From Paracoccaceae bacterium (GTDB lineage Bacteria; Pseudomonadota; Alphaproteobacteria; Rhodobacterales; Rhodobacteraceae): a stretch of 64,000 nucleotides of DNA. The stretch covers positions 1-64,000 of the forward strand of contig JAPPHA010000043.1 in NCBI GenBank assembly GCA_028874915.1, read 5' to 3'. The translations under genes were made by a program, and so were the position numbers. Shown here in pieces: positions 8,456-17,491 of this stretch (position 1 is the stretch's first letter; every line of letters starts with the position of its first letter). The notes beneath the pieces are model-generated. The model saw nothing but the letters and a program-made list of their open reading frames with translations, made no database searches and was not told the origin of the DNA.

Positions 8456-10033
8456 TCAGTGCACTGCGGGTCCCGGGGTGCTGGCCTCGCGAACACGAAG
8501 GATTCCGTCGTCGTGCACCACCCGGCCACCGACGACGGTCAGGACTGACGTGATGTGCCGGATGTCCTCGTCAGAAACGGCACGGTCGTCGAAATAATCT
8601 GCGCTCAGGACAGCCAGGTCCCCGAATTTTCCGACCGCGATCCCGCCCATGTCCGCCTCTTCCCGGCAGAACCAGCCCTGGGGTGCGGTCCAGATGCGGA
8701 GGGCCTCTTTCCGACCGATCGTCTGGTCGGCGTTGACGGGCTTGCCCGCGTAGTTCCTGCCCGTCACGGCGTAATAGAGCATGACCCACGGATTCATCGC
8801 GGAAATCCGCGCACCGTCCGAACCTCCGCCGTTGACGATTCCACTGTCCATGATCATGCGGAAGGGCGGATTGCCGGGTGGGTTCGGGTCGTCTCCCAGG
8901 TATGGCGCCGAGTGCGAACCGATGCCCACGCCCAGGTCGACCGCCCGGTCCAGGGTCTCCTGGTCGAGACCGTAGCAGTGGTCCATCGACCAGTGGAGAT
9001 CCGCAAGCGGGAACTCCTTGTTCACCGCCTCCCACACCCGGAGATGTTCCTTCTGTTCGGCAAGGCTGATGAGATGCTGTCGGTAAACCCATCCGCGTTC
9101 GGCCACCATGCGTACGGAGTCCGTGTAGAAATCGGGCAAGGGCCTTTGGCGTTGCAACGGCATGGGGATCAGCCATTCCCCGAGTCCGGCGATCCGGACG
9201 ATGTCGTTGCCGAATGCGTTGAACGTGTGGTCAAGCCGGGCCGTCAACCCGGGCAGTGAGACGTCGTTGTCGAGGACAGGAAGAAATATCCGGATCCGGA
9301 GGGGCACGGAGTCCTCGCGCATCAGTTCCAGAAGGGGATTGTATCCGCATGCCGGGTCCAGCCAGCCCCCTGCGGGGATCGTACCCCCCATGTCGAACAG
9401 GCTGGTAAGGCCCATGGACGTGGCGAATTGCATCTGGTCGGCGATCTGGCGGCGCGTATCGGCGTGGCAGTGCAGGGCGCTCAAGGCCGTCCACGCCGTC
9501 ACGGTGTCCTCGCCTTGCGCGACACAACCGTCGTCCCCGACAGGCACCCTGTTCTCCCGGAGGAGGACCTTGCCCCGGGAATTGGTGATGCCGGGACCCC
9601 AATTGGAAATCGACAGGTAGACCGGGTGATAGGGCGCGGCGTCATCGAGTTCGGTGAGCGACGGAAACCGCCGTTCGGCGAATTGACCAGGATGGATTCC
9701 GCCGAGCGCACTCAGCAATTCGCCCTTGGGGGTCATGCACGCCCGGGCCCGGATCACGGACGCCACATCGCCGAGCGAGAATGCGGTCTCGAGGCGGCGC
9801 ATGTCATGGCCGGGAAGGAGACCGGTCCGCAGGAAGTGGATGTGGTTGTCGATGAGACCGGGAATTACGGTCCGGCCCCCAAGATCGATGATCCTGGCGT
9901 CGGGCCCTCGTGGCGCGAGATCATCCCCGATGGCTGCAATCCGGCCACTCTCGATGGAAACGGATGAAACCACGGAATCCCGATCGTCCATGGTGTGGAT
10001 CCTGCCATTGGTCAGGATCAATTCATGCAGCAT
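8456..10033 (-). CDS. Amidohydrolase family 3 protein (YtcJ-like)
   Basis: 525 aa. Metal-dependent TIM-barrel hydrolase of the YtcJ/amidohydrolase-3 type. The N-terminal beta-sandwich leads into the metal motif DNHIHF (His64, His66), and later His and Asp residues (LHWSMDHC, SDGARIS) complete the expected site. It ends with the usual C-terminal segment carrying FGDLAVLSADYF. It is transcribed with the upstream solute-binding protein, separated by 71 nt that contain a strong hairpin, so it probably hydrolyses an amide or ester bond in the imported compound. Exact substrate unknown. Confidence 0.85.
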   Translation of the reverse strand: MLHELILTNGRIHTMDDRDSVVSSVSIESGRIAAIGDDLAPRGPDARIIDLGGRTVIPGLIDNHIHFLRTGLLPGHDMRRLETAFSLGDVASVIRARACMTPKGELLSALGGIHPGQFAERRFPSLTELDDAAPYHPVYLSISNWGPGITNSRGKVLLRENRVPVGDDGCVAQGEDTVTAWTALSALHCHADTRRQIADQMQFATSMGLTSLFDMGGTIPAGGWLDPACGYNPLLELMREDSVPLRIRIFLPVLDNDVSLPGLTARLDHTFNAFGNDIVRIAGLGEWLIPMPLQRQRPLPDFYTDSVRMVAERGWVYRQHLISLAEQKEHLRVWEAVNKEFPLADLHWSMDHCYGLDQETLDRAVDLGVGIGSHSAPYLGDDPNPPGNPPFRMIMDSGIVNGGGSDGARISAMNPWVMLYYAVTGRNYAGKPVNADQTIGRKEALRIWTAPQGWFCREEADMGGIAVGKFGDLAVLSADYFDDRAVSDEDIRHITSVLTVVGGRVVHDDGILRVREASTPGPAVH

Positions 10034-10061
10034 TTCAATGTCCTGATGGAATGGCCGGGAG

Positions 10062-10089
10062 GCCGGAGCCCGGGAACCCGGGCTCCGGC
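10062..10089 (-). terminator. Strong hairpin after the peptide-type binding-protein gene
   Basis: Perfect 13-bp inverted repeat GCCGGAGCCCGGG / CCCGGGCTCCGGC with only 2 nt between the arms. It lies between the solute-binding-protein stop and the amidohydrolase start. There is no U-tract. It is likely an mRNA-stabilising or partial-termination element. Confidence 0.7.
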
Positions 10090-10104
10090 ATTCAATACTT
10101 ACGG

Positions 10105-11694
10105 TTATTCATCCACCCAGAGGCGGTGCACGTCATAGGACGAACCGAACGGTTTCTTGGCGCCCTTGACGCGATTCCGGAACGCCACGTGCTTCTGAGG
10201 ATGATCGTACATGATCATCGCGGCCTCGTCAGCCAGGACCTGCTGGTACTCGCAACTGGCCTGGTACCGGAGATCCCGGTCGGTCGCGGCCTGGAGCTTT
10301 TCGATCGCCGCATCGATACGCGGGTTCGCAAGATGGAACTGCCGGCTCGACGGATGCTGAGAATGGAAACGTGTCGCAACCAGGCTCGGATCGGCGTTCG
10401 AGAAGTTCTCCACGAACGTGAAGATGTCGAATTCGCCGCTCAAGAGCGGGCGAATGAACCCCGGTCCCCGGGGGCCGGCCTTTTGCGTCGCCTCGATCCC
10501 GACGTTGCGCCACATGTCGATCATGGCCGTGACCGACTTTTCCGCCCAGGCATCGGGGAAGTGGTCGACATTGAAGGTCAGGGGTTCGCCGGTCTCGGCG
10601 ACATACTCGTCGATCAGCGCCTTGGCCTTCTCCGGGTCGTGTTCCGGCCAGGTGACATCCGGGCAGGCCCAGGGGTGTCCGTCACCGTACATGTCGTTTT
10701 CGGCGCGGTCGCGGCAGATACCGGTATGCGCACAGGTGACCTTGTGCCGGTCCAGGGCATGGATGAGTGCCTGGCGGACCCGAATGTCGTTGTAGGGTGG
10801 CTTGGAGTGATTGAAGCCAATCGCCTGACCGACGGAAAGTCGGGGTCCCGAAAGCACGGTGATGTCCGGATCCTCCTCAAGGTCCGGGATGAATCCGCGG
10901 GTGACATAGATGAAGTCGATGTCTCCCGCCTTGAGCGCGTTGACCCGGTTGACCTCCGGGGGAATGAACAGGAACGTCAACTCGTCGACGTGCTGGGCAT
11001 CCGGGTTCCAGTAGTGGGGATTGCGGACCAGGCGCACATAGGCCCCGTCACGCCATTCGTCGAGCATGTAGGGACCCGCACCCACCGGTGCTTCGTTGAA
11101 TTCGGGCTTGTCCTGGTTCCCCATGAGATAGCCGGGTGCGGTGATCCACCACGACATGTTCGGCTGGGCCGCCATGTCCTTGAACCCGGGGTTCGGGATC
11201 TGGAACTGGAATTCGACCGTGTAGTCGTCGACTTTTTCGACACCGATCAGATGCGGCCCCATGAGGCGGCGGTACCGTCCGGCCAACCGTCCGTCCTGGC
11301 CGGTCAACAGACGCGTGAAGTGGATGACATAGGCATCCGCGTTCATGTCCTCGCCATTGGAGAACTTCACGCCTTGCCGCAGTTCGACCCGCCAGGTCTT
11401 GTGGTCTTCGCTCGGCGTCGCCGAGAGTGCCTGAAGCGGTATGATTTCCTGTGTGTCCCCGTCGACCTCGAACATCCGTTCATAGATGGCCTGGAGAATG
11501 TACTGGCGGAAATACGCGAAACTGAGGACCTTGAAGTTGTCGAATCCGGCAATGTCCTGTTGCAGCCCGACGACGAGTTTGCCGCCCTTTCGAGGCATGT
11601 CGTCCGCAATGGCCCCTCCGGCAGGCATCAGCCCGACCATCAGTGCCGATGCACCGGCCAGGACAGTGCCATGAAATCGTGATCGCTTGTTCAT
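10105..11694 (-). CDS. ABC transporter solute-binding protein, family 5 (peptide/opine/nickel type)
   Basis: 529 aa periplasmic receptor. The ATG at 11694 follows AAGGAG at a good distance and begins a signal peptide with Lys/Arg residues, a hydrophobic core and cleavage near IADD. The mature part has the family-5 hallmarks: a GGKLVVGLQQD opening, the KTWRVELRQGVKFSNGEDM segment, the APVGAGPYML motif and the RQALIHALDRH segment. It should feed the DppDFBC-like transporter encoded on the opposite strand. The LysR gene upstream and an 18-bp palindrome suggest substrate-responsive control. Confidence 0.92.
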   Translation of the reverse strand: MNKRSRFHGTVLAGASALMVGLMPAGGAIADDMPRKGGKLVVGLQQDIAGFDNFKVLSFAYFRQYILQAIYERMFEVDGDTQEIIPLQALSATPSEDHKTWRVELRQGVKFSNGEDMNADAYVIHFTRLLTGQDGRLAGRYRRLMGPHLIGVEKVDDYTVEFQFQIPNPGFKDMAAQPNMSWWITAPGYLMGNQDKPEFNEAPVGAGPYMLDEWRDGAYVRLVRNPHYWNPDAQHVDELTFLFIPPEVNRVNALKAGDIDFIYVTRGFIPDLEEDPDITVLSGPRLSVGQAIGFNHSKPPYNDIRVRQALIHALDRHKVTCAHTGICRDRAENDMYGDGHPWACPDVTWPEHDPEKAKALIDEYVAETGEPLTFNVDHFPDAWAEKSVTAMIDMWRNVGIEATQKAGPRGPGFIRPLLSGEFDIFTFVENFSNADPSLVATRFHSQHPSSRQFHLANPRIDAAIEKLQAATDRDLRYQASCEYQQVLADEAAMIMYDHPQKHVAFRNRVKGAKKPFGSSYDVHRLWVDE

Positions 11695-12160
11695 GTGGTT
11701 TTTCTCCTTTTCGTCTGTACGGATTCGGCCTGGATCGCCTTGTTTCCGCGCGCCGGACCTCCATCCCGGGGCCGGCGCCATCCGCCTGTCCGAACACATT
11801 GCAAGCCTCGCAACGACGTGTTTCGGCCGTGTCCGGCGGACCCAGGTTCCCGAGGATCCGTAAACCGGCAGCCAACGACATGCCTTGCCAGGCCCGGTGG
11901 CTTCGGGGTGATTCCGCCAACCGTCGGACGCCTCCGGGCAGGGCGGTGCGTTGCCCGGCGTTGGGGGGATCCGAAGAGCCTTCGTGTCGCGATCGTCACC
12001 TCGACGTCGCAGATGACGGTCGAGTATCGTCTTCGGGGACATCGCTCCATCGTGGCGAACGAATCGTTGCTCCCACAGTCCTCTTCCGGGCGGATTCACC
12101 CGGGACCTTCGGAGACTATCGCGTCCCGCTTTGCCGGGAAGGCGTAATATGCGGTAGGGG
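11695..12160. other. Leader/promoter region of the binding-protein gene
   Basis: No gene is supported. The region from the palindrome to the start codon is an unusually long 5' region of 466 bp; I find no recognisable riboswitch in it. Confidence 0.4.
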
Positions 12161-12178
12161 TATGCCGATTTCGGCATA
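12161..12178. promoter_or_regulatory. 18-bp perfect palindrome, candidate LysR operator
   Basis: TATGCCGATTTCGGCATA, two perfect 8-bp arms around TT. It lies between the LysR gene and the binding-protein gene. Assignment to the LysR protein rests on proximity only. Confidence 0.55.
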
Positions 12179-12359
12179 GCCTTCAGGCCGGGTTCGTTCC
12201 TTGGTCGTTCGCGGTCTCGGCGGGCTACGGTCTCGGCGGGCCACGGTCACGACATCGGCAGGTCCACCCAATCGGCAGATGGAGATCGAAAGGGACCCTT
12301 CCGGCTCTCTCGCGAATTCGTGACGCGGGACGCTTCGAGTCCCCGCCGTTCGCCCGGGG

Positions 12360-13316
12360 TCACAACTGTTCGCCGATCTCGCTGCAGACCGTCCTGATCT
12401 CCTGGATCAATCCCGTGCACGCGGGCGACAGCTTTCCGAATTTTCGGGTCGTCAGCCGGACCGGAAACCGGAAGTCCTCGCTGTCCAGCGGCAGGGCCCT
12501 GATCCGCCCGGCCTCCCGGTCCTTTTCGACGAGCTTCCTCGGAAGCATGGCCACGACATCCATCATCTTCACCAGATTCAACGCCGTCATGGACGGATAC
12601 GCACTGATCGGGCCGGTCGGCGGTTCCAGGCCATGGCGGCGAAAGATGTCGTTGATTCGAGCGCGCGCATTCGTCCCTTCGACCGACAGGATCCAGTCGG
12701 CGGCGGCGAGCATCGCCAGGTCGACCTTGTCTTCTCGAGCGAAGGGATGGCCGTCACGGACGACCAGAACGGGTCGTGAATAGGCGAGAGTTTCCCACGA
12801 AACCCCCTGCGTCACGTCTTCGATCGGCGCCGGTCCCAGAATGAGATCAATCTCGCCTCCGAACAGTCTCGCCGCCAGGACGTCATAGTCGCCCTCGATC
12901 AGGACGACTTCCAGGTCCGGCCGTCGTTTGATCAGATTGCCGATGGCACGGTGCGCAATCGTAAAACCTTCGTAGGGGCCGATTCCCATTCGAACCCGTC
13001 CCCCGCGGCTTCCGTGGACGTCGTCAAATTCCTCCGCGGCGTAGCGGAGGTTCGTGTCGATGATTCGGGCGTAGTTGCACAGGATCTCGCCAAATCGGGT
13101 CAAAACGACGCCACTGGGTCCGCGTTCCAGGAGCTTGACCTGAAGCTGGTCTTCCATCGCCCGCAGGGACCGGCTGAGGGACGGTTGTCCCATCGATAAC
13201 CGTTGGGCGGCCGCCCGGATACTGCCGTCCTCGGCGACTGCGACGAGTTGCCGCAATTGCCGCAGCCGCATGCGCGACATGGGCTGGCTGAACACGTTGA
13301 CCCCGCTTCTCGTCAT
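12360..13316 (-). CDS. LysR-family transcriptional regulator
   Basis: 318 aa. The N-terminal winged helix (about residues 16-75) reads LRQLRQLVAVAEDGSIRAAAQRLSMGQPSLSRSLRAMEDQL, and an effector-binding domain with the usual two lobes follows (about 105-310). I use the ATG at 13316, which has GAGGG upstream. The open frame runs further upstream only through a repeated sequence shared with another locus. It lies on the same strand as the downstream binding-protein and amidohydrolase genes and probably controls the transporter genes. The ligand is unknown. Confidence 0.9.
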   Translation of the reverse strand: MTRSGVNVFSQPMSRMRLRQLRQLVAVAEDGSIRAAAQRLSMGQPSLSRSLRAMEDQLQVKLLERGPSGVVLTRFGEILCNYARIIDTNLRYAAEEFDDVHGSRGGRVRMGIGPYEGFTIAHRAIGNLIKRRPDLEVVLIEGDYDVLAARLFGGEIDLILGPAPIEDVTQGVSWETLAYSRPVLVVRDGHPFAREDKVDLAMLAAADWILSVEGTNARARINDIFRRHGLEPPTGPISAYPSMTALNLVKMMDVVAMLPRKLVEKDREAGRIRALPLDSEDFRFPVRLTTRKFGKLSPACTGLIQEIRTVCSEIGEQL

Positions 13317-13331
13317 GACCGGCCCTCGTCC

Positions 13332-13770
13332 GATGATCCCGCTCCGATGGTAGTGCAAGGATGGCGTATTCGCCAAGTTCCGGCCGAACTGCGGATGTCC
13401 CTGACGCCGTCGGGCTCCGGGATTCCATGCCTGTGTCCCTGGTGACCATGTCGGAGCGACAAAACGGATCCAACTGGCGGACCGTCCGGTTCTCCATGTC
13501 GACCGCTTGCCCGACTCCGCTGGTCGCCGCAGTCCGTGTCCGGTCCGAATCCGCGTCGAACCGTCGTGAGGTGGATGAAGACCGGAACCGGGGACTTCGG
13601 TCAGTCGCAAGTCACGCGAACGGCGGGCCCGCCTGATGGTTTGCGCACGCGTCCGTGGCGACATCGACTTTCCGGAAGCCAGGCGGAAACGGACTCAGGT
13701 TGATGCCCGGACTTTGGGTGAATTCGCCGGGTTCCAATCAGGTCTCCGGATGGAAACCGGGTCGGCTGCT
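13332..13770. repeat. Dispersed repeat R1, copy A
   Basis: About 440 bp resembling 50355-50740 in the same orientation. Shared landmarks include CGGCCGAACTGCGGATGTCC, GTCCGGTCCGAATCCGCGTC and TGGGCCCGCCTGA. By eye the match is roughly three bases in four with small indels. It lies directly upstream of the LysR start and next to a decayed S24-repressor locus. Confidence 0.75.
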
Positions 13771-13839
13771 TGATCCGGATGAAACTGACGGCAAATTCTC
13801 GACAACGGCCCGCCACGACGAAACGGCGGTCAACCGAAT

Positions 13840-14415
13840 CTACCGTTCAGGGATTCCGCGGTTCCTGGAGTCAGGCGCGTCCCGGCGTGTGACAGCGTCG
13901 ATCAGAACGAAGGCAATGACGCAGGTCTCGGTGCCCCGGTTGGACCAGGCATGGTTTGTACCGCGCTGGATGACCACATCGCCCGCAGTCAGGTGGACCT
14001 CGTCCTCATCGAGGAGCATGTCGATCTCGCCCTGAAGCACGATGGCGAAGTCCAGGCTGTCGGTCCGGTGCATGAACGGATGTCGTGCGCCTTCGACAAT
14101 GTTTCGGGCGGCGCCCATCTCAGCGAACGCTGCTTTCCCGTCGAGTTTCGCCAGGACTTCGGGGTCCTCGGGCTCGAACTCGACCGTGCGGAAGACGCAC
14201 CCGCCCTTGGGCGGATGCAGGATCAACGGTCCTTCACAGGTTTCCGTCGGCCCGTCATATTCGGCCGGTGAACCCTGGCCCAGCCAGAGATTGGTTAGAG
14301 TGACCCCGGGCCGATTGTCACGTTGCAATACCTGCGTTGCGACGCCATCGGAGACAACCACGGCCTTTCCGGTGCCATCATGTCCGGTCACAACCCGGCG
14401 TACGATTTGGCTCAT
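13840..14415 (-). CDS. Cupin-domain protein
   Basis: 191 aa, soluble. The C-terminal half (about 105-165) is a single cupin barrel with the metal-site pattern PFMHRTDSLDFAIVLQGE and, later, GDVVIQRGTNHAWSNRG. The N-terminal half, beginning IVRRVVTGHDGTGKAVVVSDG, matches the common small alphaproteobacterial cupins of unknown substrate. I prefer the ATG at 14415 because the family begins there; a TTG 21 nt upstream is possible. The gene sits inside what was an S24-repressor locus, between repeat R1 and the repressor remnant, so it may have arrived by insertion. Confidence 0.8.
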   Translation of the reverse strand: MSQIVRRVVTGHDGTGKAVVVSDGVATQVLQRDNRPGVTLTNLWLGQGSPAEYDGPTETCEGPLILHPPKGGCVFRTVEFEPEDPEVLAKLDGKAAFAEMGAARNIVEGARHPFMHRTDSLDFAIVLQGEIDMLLDEDEVHLTAGDVVIQRGTNHAWSNRGTETCVIAFVLIDAVTRRDAPDSRNRGIPER

Positions 14416-14589
14416 GACATTACCATCGTTTCTCAAACAACCACATTGCCACCGTCGTTGGGCGTGGAACTTCTGCCTTGTGAACTCGTTTTTGACAGGC
14501 AGTCAAGACGGCTCACCCGGGTTCGCCGGGGCAACCCGTTCAGCGCCAAGAGTTTGATTTTGTACGAATTGCGCTTGCGTCTACATCCT

Positions 14590-14760
14590 GCAGATTTCAG
14601 GTCCGGCGATATCATCGAGGGTCTGTTCCTGGGGGAGTACGAGGCCGCAACGTTTCTCGGATTCAAGCCGGACAGCGCCGGCAACGCCGACCATACCTGC
14701 CATTCCGAGGATGCGCGCATCGTCGGAAACGGACTGCTGACCGTCAGGAAGGCGCGGTGA
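14590..14760 (+). pseudogene. Remnant of an S24 (LexA/CI-like) repressor, C-terminal end only
   Basis: The last residues, SAGNADHTCHSEDARIVG then LLTVRKAR, align with the C-terminus of the intact S24 protein ending at 51592 (SANPDYADYTCLAEDVHIVG then LWTVRKV). The helix-turn-helix, catalytic Ser and catalytic Lys are all missing. The DNA match continues past the stop into repeat R2. Confidence 0.65.
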
Positions 14761-15230
14761 TGCCGAATCTCGAGGACAGGGTTCGAAGGGGCTCGACGGG
14801 TCCGCCAGTTCCAGGGCCCGACTTCTGGCCCTCTTCGTCTGCATCATCGACAGCCGGCGTAGGGCGCGGGAGTCGTTCCGATATCAATGCGACTTGAGCG
14901 CTTGTCGGATGGCCGCAGCTTTGTGCTTGGTGTCGACATGCTTGCGAGGCCGGCCACCAACCCTCATTTGGACGAACACCTTTGCGCACGCATGGATCCG
15001 AATCCGACACGACCAACAGTCACTATCTGTGTACGAAGGCCGACGGTCGCCTGCGAATGATCCCATTTTCGGTTGGCAAGAGCGCTCCCGAACCGGATTC
15101 GTTGCCCCGCCGGCCGCCAACCGGTTTGTTTCCGTCAAATTGGTGCGCGCATTCGGTATGCCCGGCGATGTCCGAGCGAAACTCCCGGCAAGTGAAACCC
15201 TTCGCGGGTCGGCCCATGAGCGATTGATTG
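14761..15230. repeat. Dispersed repeat R2, copy A
   Basis: The segment 14800-14920 matches 51640-51750 (landmark GAGCGCTTGTCGG). A second block, 15160-15225, matches 51785-51860 (landmark GGCGATGTCCGAGCGA). About 230 bp between the blocks are extra in this copy; read on the minus strand they encode a short GRPRKH-type basic tail as seen in plasmid or phage proteins. No intact gene is present. Confidence 0.6.
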
Positions 15231-15714
15231 GCTGAATACCTGATCTCCGGAGATCGCGTGACAGGATTGAATTCAGAAGAGTGGCGGCAGTCGAAGGGAA
15301 ACTTCGGACAATTTCGAGGTTCTTTGATACTCGCGACACCGGTTCGGCCAGAGAATGGATTGCAACGCTGTCAATTCGGAACGGAACCCGTCTGGCCAAT
15401 GCTACCGGACCTGAGCTGCCGCCGACGGAATTTCGTTTTCTCTCGAAGCCCGAGGCGATGCCGCCAGTGACCGACGTCGCCAATTGCGGGATGATTCCTG
15501 TGAATCCCTGGCGTGACGATGCACACACGGTCTCGTGACACGGGCCCATGAAAGATTCCCGCCGTGCACCAAGTCGGACCTCGTAGACACCAGGGTCAGA
15601 CACGCCGTCAACGTGGAGTCGGTTCGGGAATTTCAGGGAGTTCTTGCAAGCCGGTTCCAAGTGATTCATACGAATTCGGCAAGCAGAACCGGAATCGGGA
15701 CATCCTGGAAAACC
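15231..15714. other. Intergenic, upstream of the GntR gene
   Basis: No supported gene or clear promoter. The frame of the GntR gene is open upstream to 15535, but the added residues are not family-like. Confidence 0.4.
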
Positions 15715-16503
15715 ATGACTCCACGTGGGGATTCGAAAACGGTTGACAAGACGCAACGGGATCGTGCCGCGTCCCGGTCATCCAAGAAAAACCTCAATGA
15801 AATTGCCTACAGAGCGATCAAGGACGACATCATCTCTTGTACCTTGGAGCCGGGCGATGACATTTCCGAGGCGATTCTCCTGGCGCGCTACGGCTTCAGC
15901 AAGGCACCGATACGCAGCGCACTCCTGCGACTTCGGCAGGAGGGCCTCGTCGTTTCTCGAGGGCGCCGAGGCAACATGGTTTCGCAGGTCACGTTTCGTG
16001 ACATCCAGGAAATCTTCCAGTTGCGGCTCCTGCTCGAAGTGGTCGCCACACGGCTCGCGGCCGGGAAGGTTGACCGGGACCGCATCATCGACCTGAACAA
16101 CGCGGTCGTTTCGAGCTTTTCGGCCAGCGGTGAACAGAACGAAATCGAATACATGCGGGCAAATCGCGAGTTTCACCGTTACATCGCCGAATCATCGGGA
16201 AACCAGAGACTCGCTGCATTGGTCATTGACCTCATGGAGCAACACGAACGGATCGTTCACCTCGGTCTCTCGCTGCAAAATCGGGAACGTGAATTCATGC
16301 ACCGTCATGACGATTTGGTGGAGGCACTGGTCGAGGGCGACGGAAACCGCGCAGCGCTGTTGGTCGAGCAGTCCTTGCAGGGCGGACAGAAAAAGGTCGC
16401 AGAAGCGTTGCTGTCATCGACGAGCGAAGTCTCCGCGCTCGGAGTCGCAACTGCCCTGAATTCGGGAACCTCCGAGAGGGATGCCGCTGCCGATAACGAT
16501 TGA
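15715..16503 (+). CDS. GntR-family regulator with FCD-type ligand domain
   Basis: 262 aa DNA-binding regulator. The N-terminal winged helix (about 25-90) reads AYRAIKDDIISCTLEPGDDISEAILLARYGFSKAPIRSALLRLRQEGLV, and an all-helical FCD-type ligand domain follows (about 100-235). The ATG at 15715 is chosen because the winged helix begins shortly after it; no strong ribosome-binding site is present. It is monocistronic and convergent with the methyltransferase-like gene, so its target is not evident. Confidence 0.85.
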   Translation: MTPRGDSKTVDKTQRDRAASRSSKKNLNEIAYRAIKDDIISCTLEPGDDISEAILLARYGFSKAPIRSALLRLRQEGLVVSRGRRGNMVSQVTFRDIQEIFQLRLLLEVVATRLAAGKVDRDRIIDLNNAVVSSFSASGEQNEIEYMRANREFHRYIAESSGNQRLAALVIDLMEQHERIVHLGLSLQNREREFMHRHDDLVEALVEGDGNRAALLVEQSLQGGQKKVAEALLSSTSEVSALGVATALNSGTSERDAAADND

Positions 16504-16567
16504 ATGGCCGGTCGGCGAACCAATTCGGGACCATGAATTGTCGGCGCGATGAGCGCCGGAAACGACG

Positions 16568-17434
16568 TCACTCTCCGCACAATTCGGCCCGCCGTTCGCG
16601 CCAGACACGTTTCGGGAACTCCGCGTAACCCACGACCAGGTGGCGTATGTCGCGGTCCCACTCCATTTCCGGCCGTGGCGCGAGATCCCAAAACCACTCC
16701 CGTCCTCCTTCAGGCAGATCGACCCCCCAGAGCGACCGCTCCCGATCAACGGTCTTTCCCTCTTTGCAATAGTGCCGCTCAAGGTCCGAAATCAGGCAGG
16801 CATTGCAGGCAAAGGATGCCAGCCAGTCCAGGTGTCTGATCACCAGTTGGCGCGAAAACGATCTCATCAATTCGGGCTCCGGGTCGTGGCCCCGTCGGGA
16901 CACATAGCCATTGGGCGTTACCGGAAGCTGCGAAAGGAGGTTGGCCGAGACGACGAGATCGACCTTGTCACCGAGAAAAAGATTCGGTTCGGGCACAGGG
17001 ACTTCAAGCCCCCGGCCAGCGGGCGTCCGGGCATGCACGTCCTTGACGACACCCGTGATGTCCACGCTTTCCAGATGCACGTTGCCCAGCGGGTGAACCG
17101 CCCTGCGGACCTGCCAAAGGTGCACAATGTCTGCAAGTATGACCCTGCGAAAACGCCGACTCAGTTCCTTCGTCGGGATGTCGAAGAGCAGGCCGGAGCC
17201 CACGACCAGGACAGCGTCGAATTGCCGGCACCGGTCCGCCGCATCGAGTATGGTCGACCGGGAATTCTCGAGATGCGGTCGCCATGCGGAGCGGCAGCGT
17301 TTTTGTCGAGAAGCAAGGTGTTTCAATTCCTTGACATAACCCATGTCTCTCAAGTGACGTGGAAACGGGGTCAGGAAGTACCTGATTGCCTCACGGTAAA
17401 GTTCCATCGCGAAATCCCGGCACCTTTCACTCAC
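16568..17434 (-). CDS. Methyltransferase-like Rossmann protein of unknown function
   Basis: 288 aa, soluble. The middle resembles a SAM-dependent methyltransferase core: AVLVVGSGLLFDIP (glycine-rich loop, about 75-88), an acidic strand end at LADIV, and DLVVSANLLSQLP further on. The N-terminal 70 residues are basic and helical. Near the C-terminus is ACLISDLERHYC. I do not recognise a named family. The start is a GTG; an ATG at 17407 is an alternative. It is divergent from the DUF1007/NicO operon. Confidence 0.6.
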   Translation of the reverse strand: MSERCRDFAMELYREAIRYFLTPFPRHLRDMGYVKELKHLASRQKRCRSAWRPHLENSRSTILDAADRCRQFDAVLVVGSGLLFDIPTKELSRRFRRVILADIVHLWQVRRAVHPLGNVHLESVDITGVVKDVHARTPAGRGLEVPVPEPNLFLGDKVDLVVSANLLSQLPVTPNGYVSRRGHDPEPELMRSFSRQLVIRHLDWLASFACNACLISDLERHYCKEGKTVDRERSLWGVDLPEGGREWFWDLAPRPEMEWDRDIRHLVVGYAEFPKRVWRERRAELCGE

Positions 17435-17443
17435 ACTCGGTAC

Positions 17444-17472
17444 TTGACACCCGGGCCAACATGAATCATGAT
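17444..17472 (+). promoter_or_regulatory. Candidate sigma-70 promoter of the DUF1007-NicO pair
   Basis: TTGACA at 17444-17449 and CATGAT at 17467-17472 with 17-bp spacing, directly upstream of the GGGAGG ribosome-binding site. The -10 is imperfect and the resulting leader would be very short. Confidence 0.35.
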
Positions 17473-17491
17473 TTCTGGGAGGTAGATTAAC

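Noticed and set aside
9910-11682. Long + strand frame (about 590 codons) over the binding protein and amidohydrolase.
   Set aside because: Antisense shadow caused by high GC at third positions; the minus-strand proteins have unambiguous domains.
13317-13664. N-terminal extension of the LysR protein.
   Set aside because: The extension lies in repeat R1, which occurs elsewhere without a LysR gene, and adds no family sequence; start placed at 13316.
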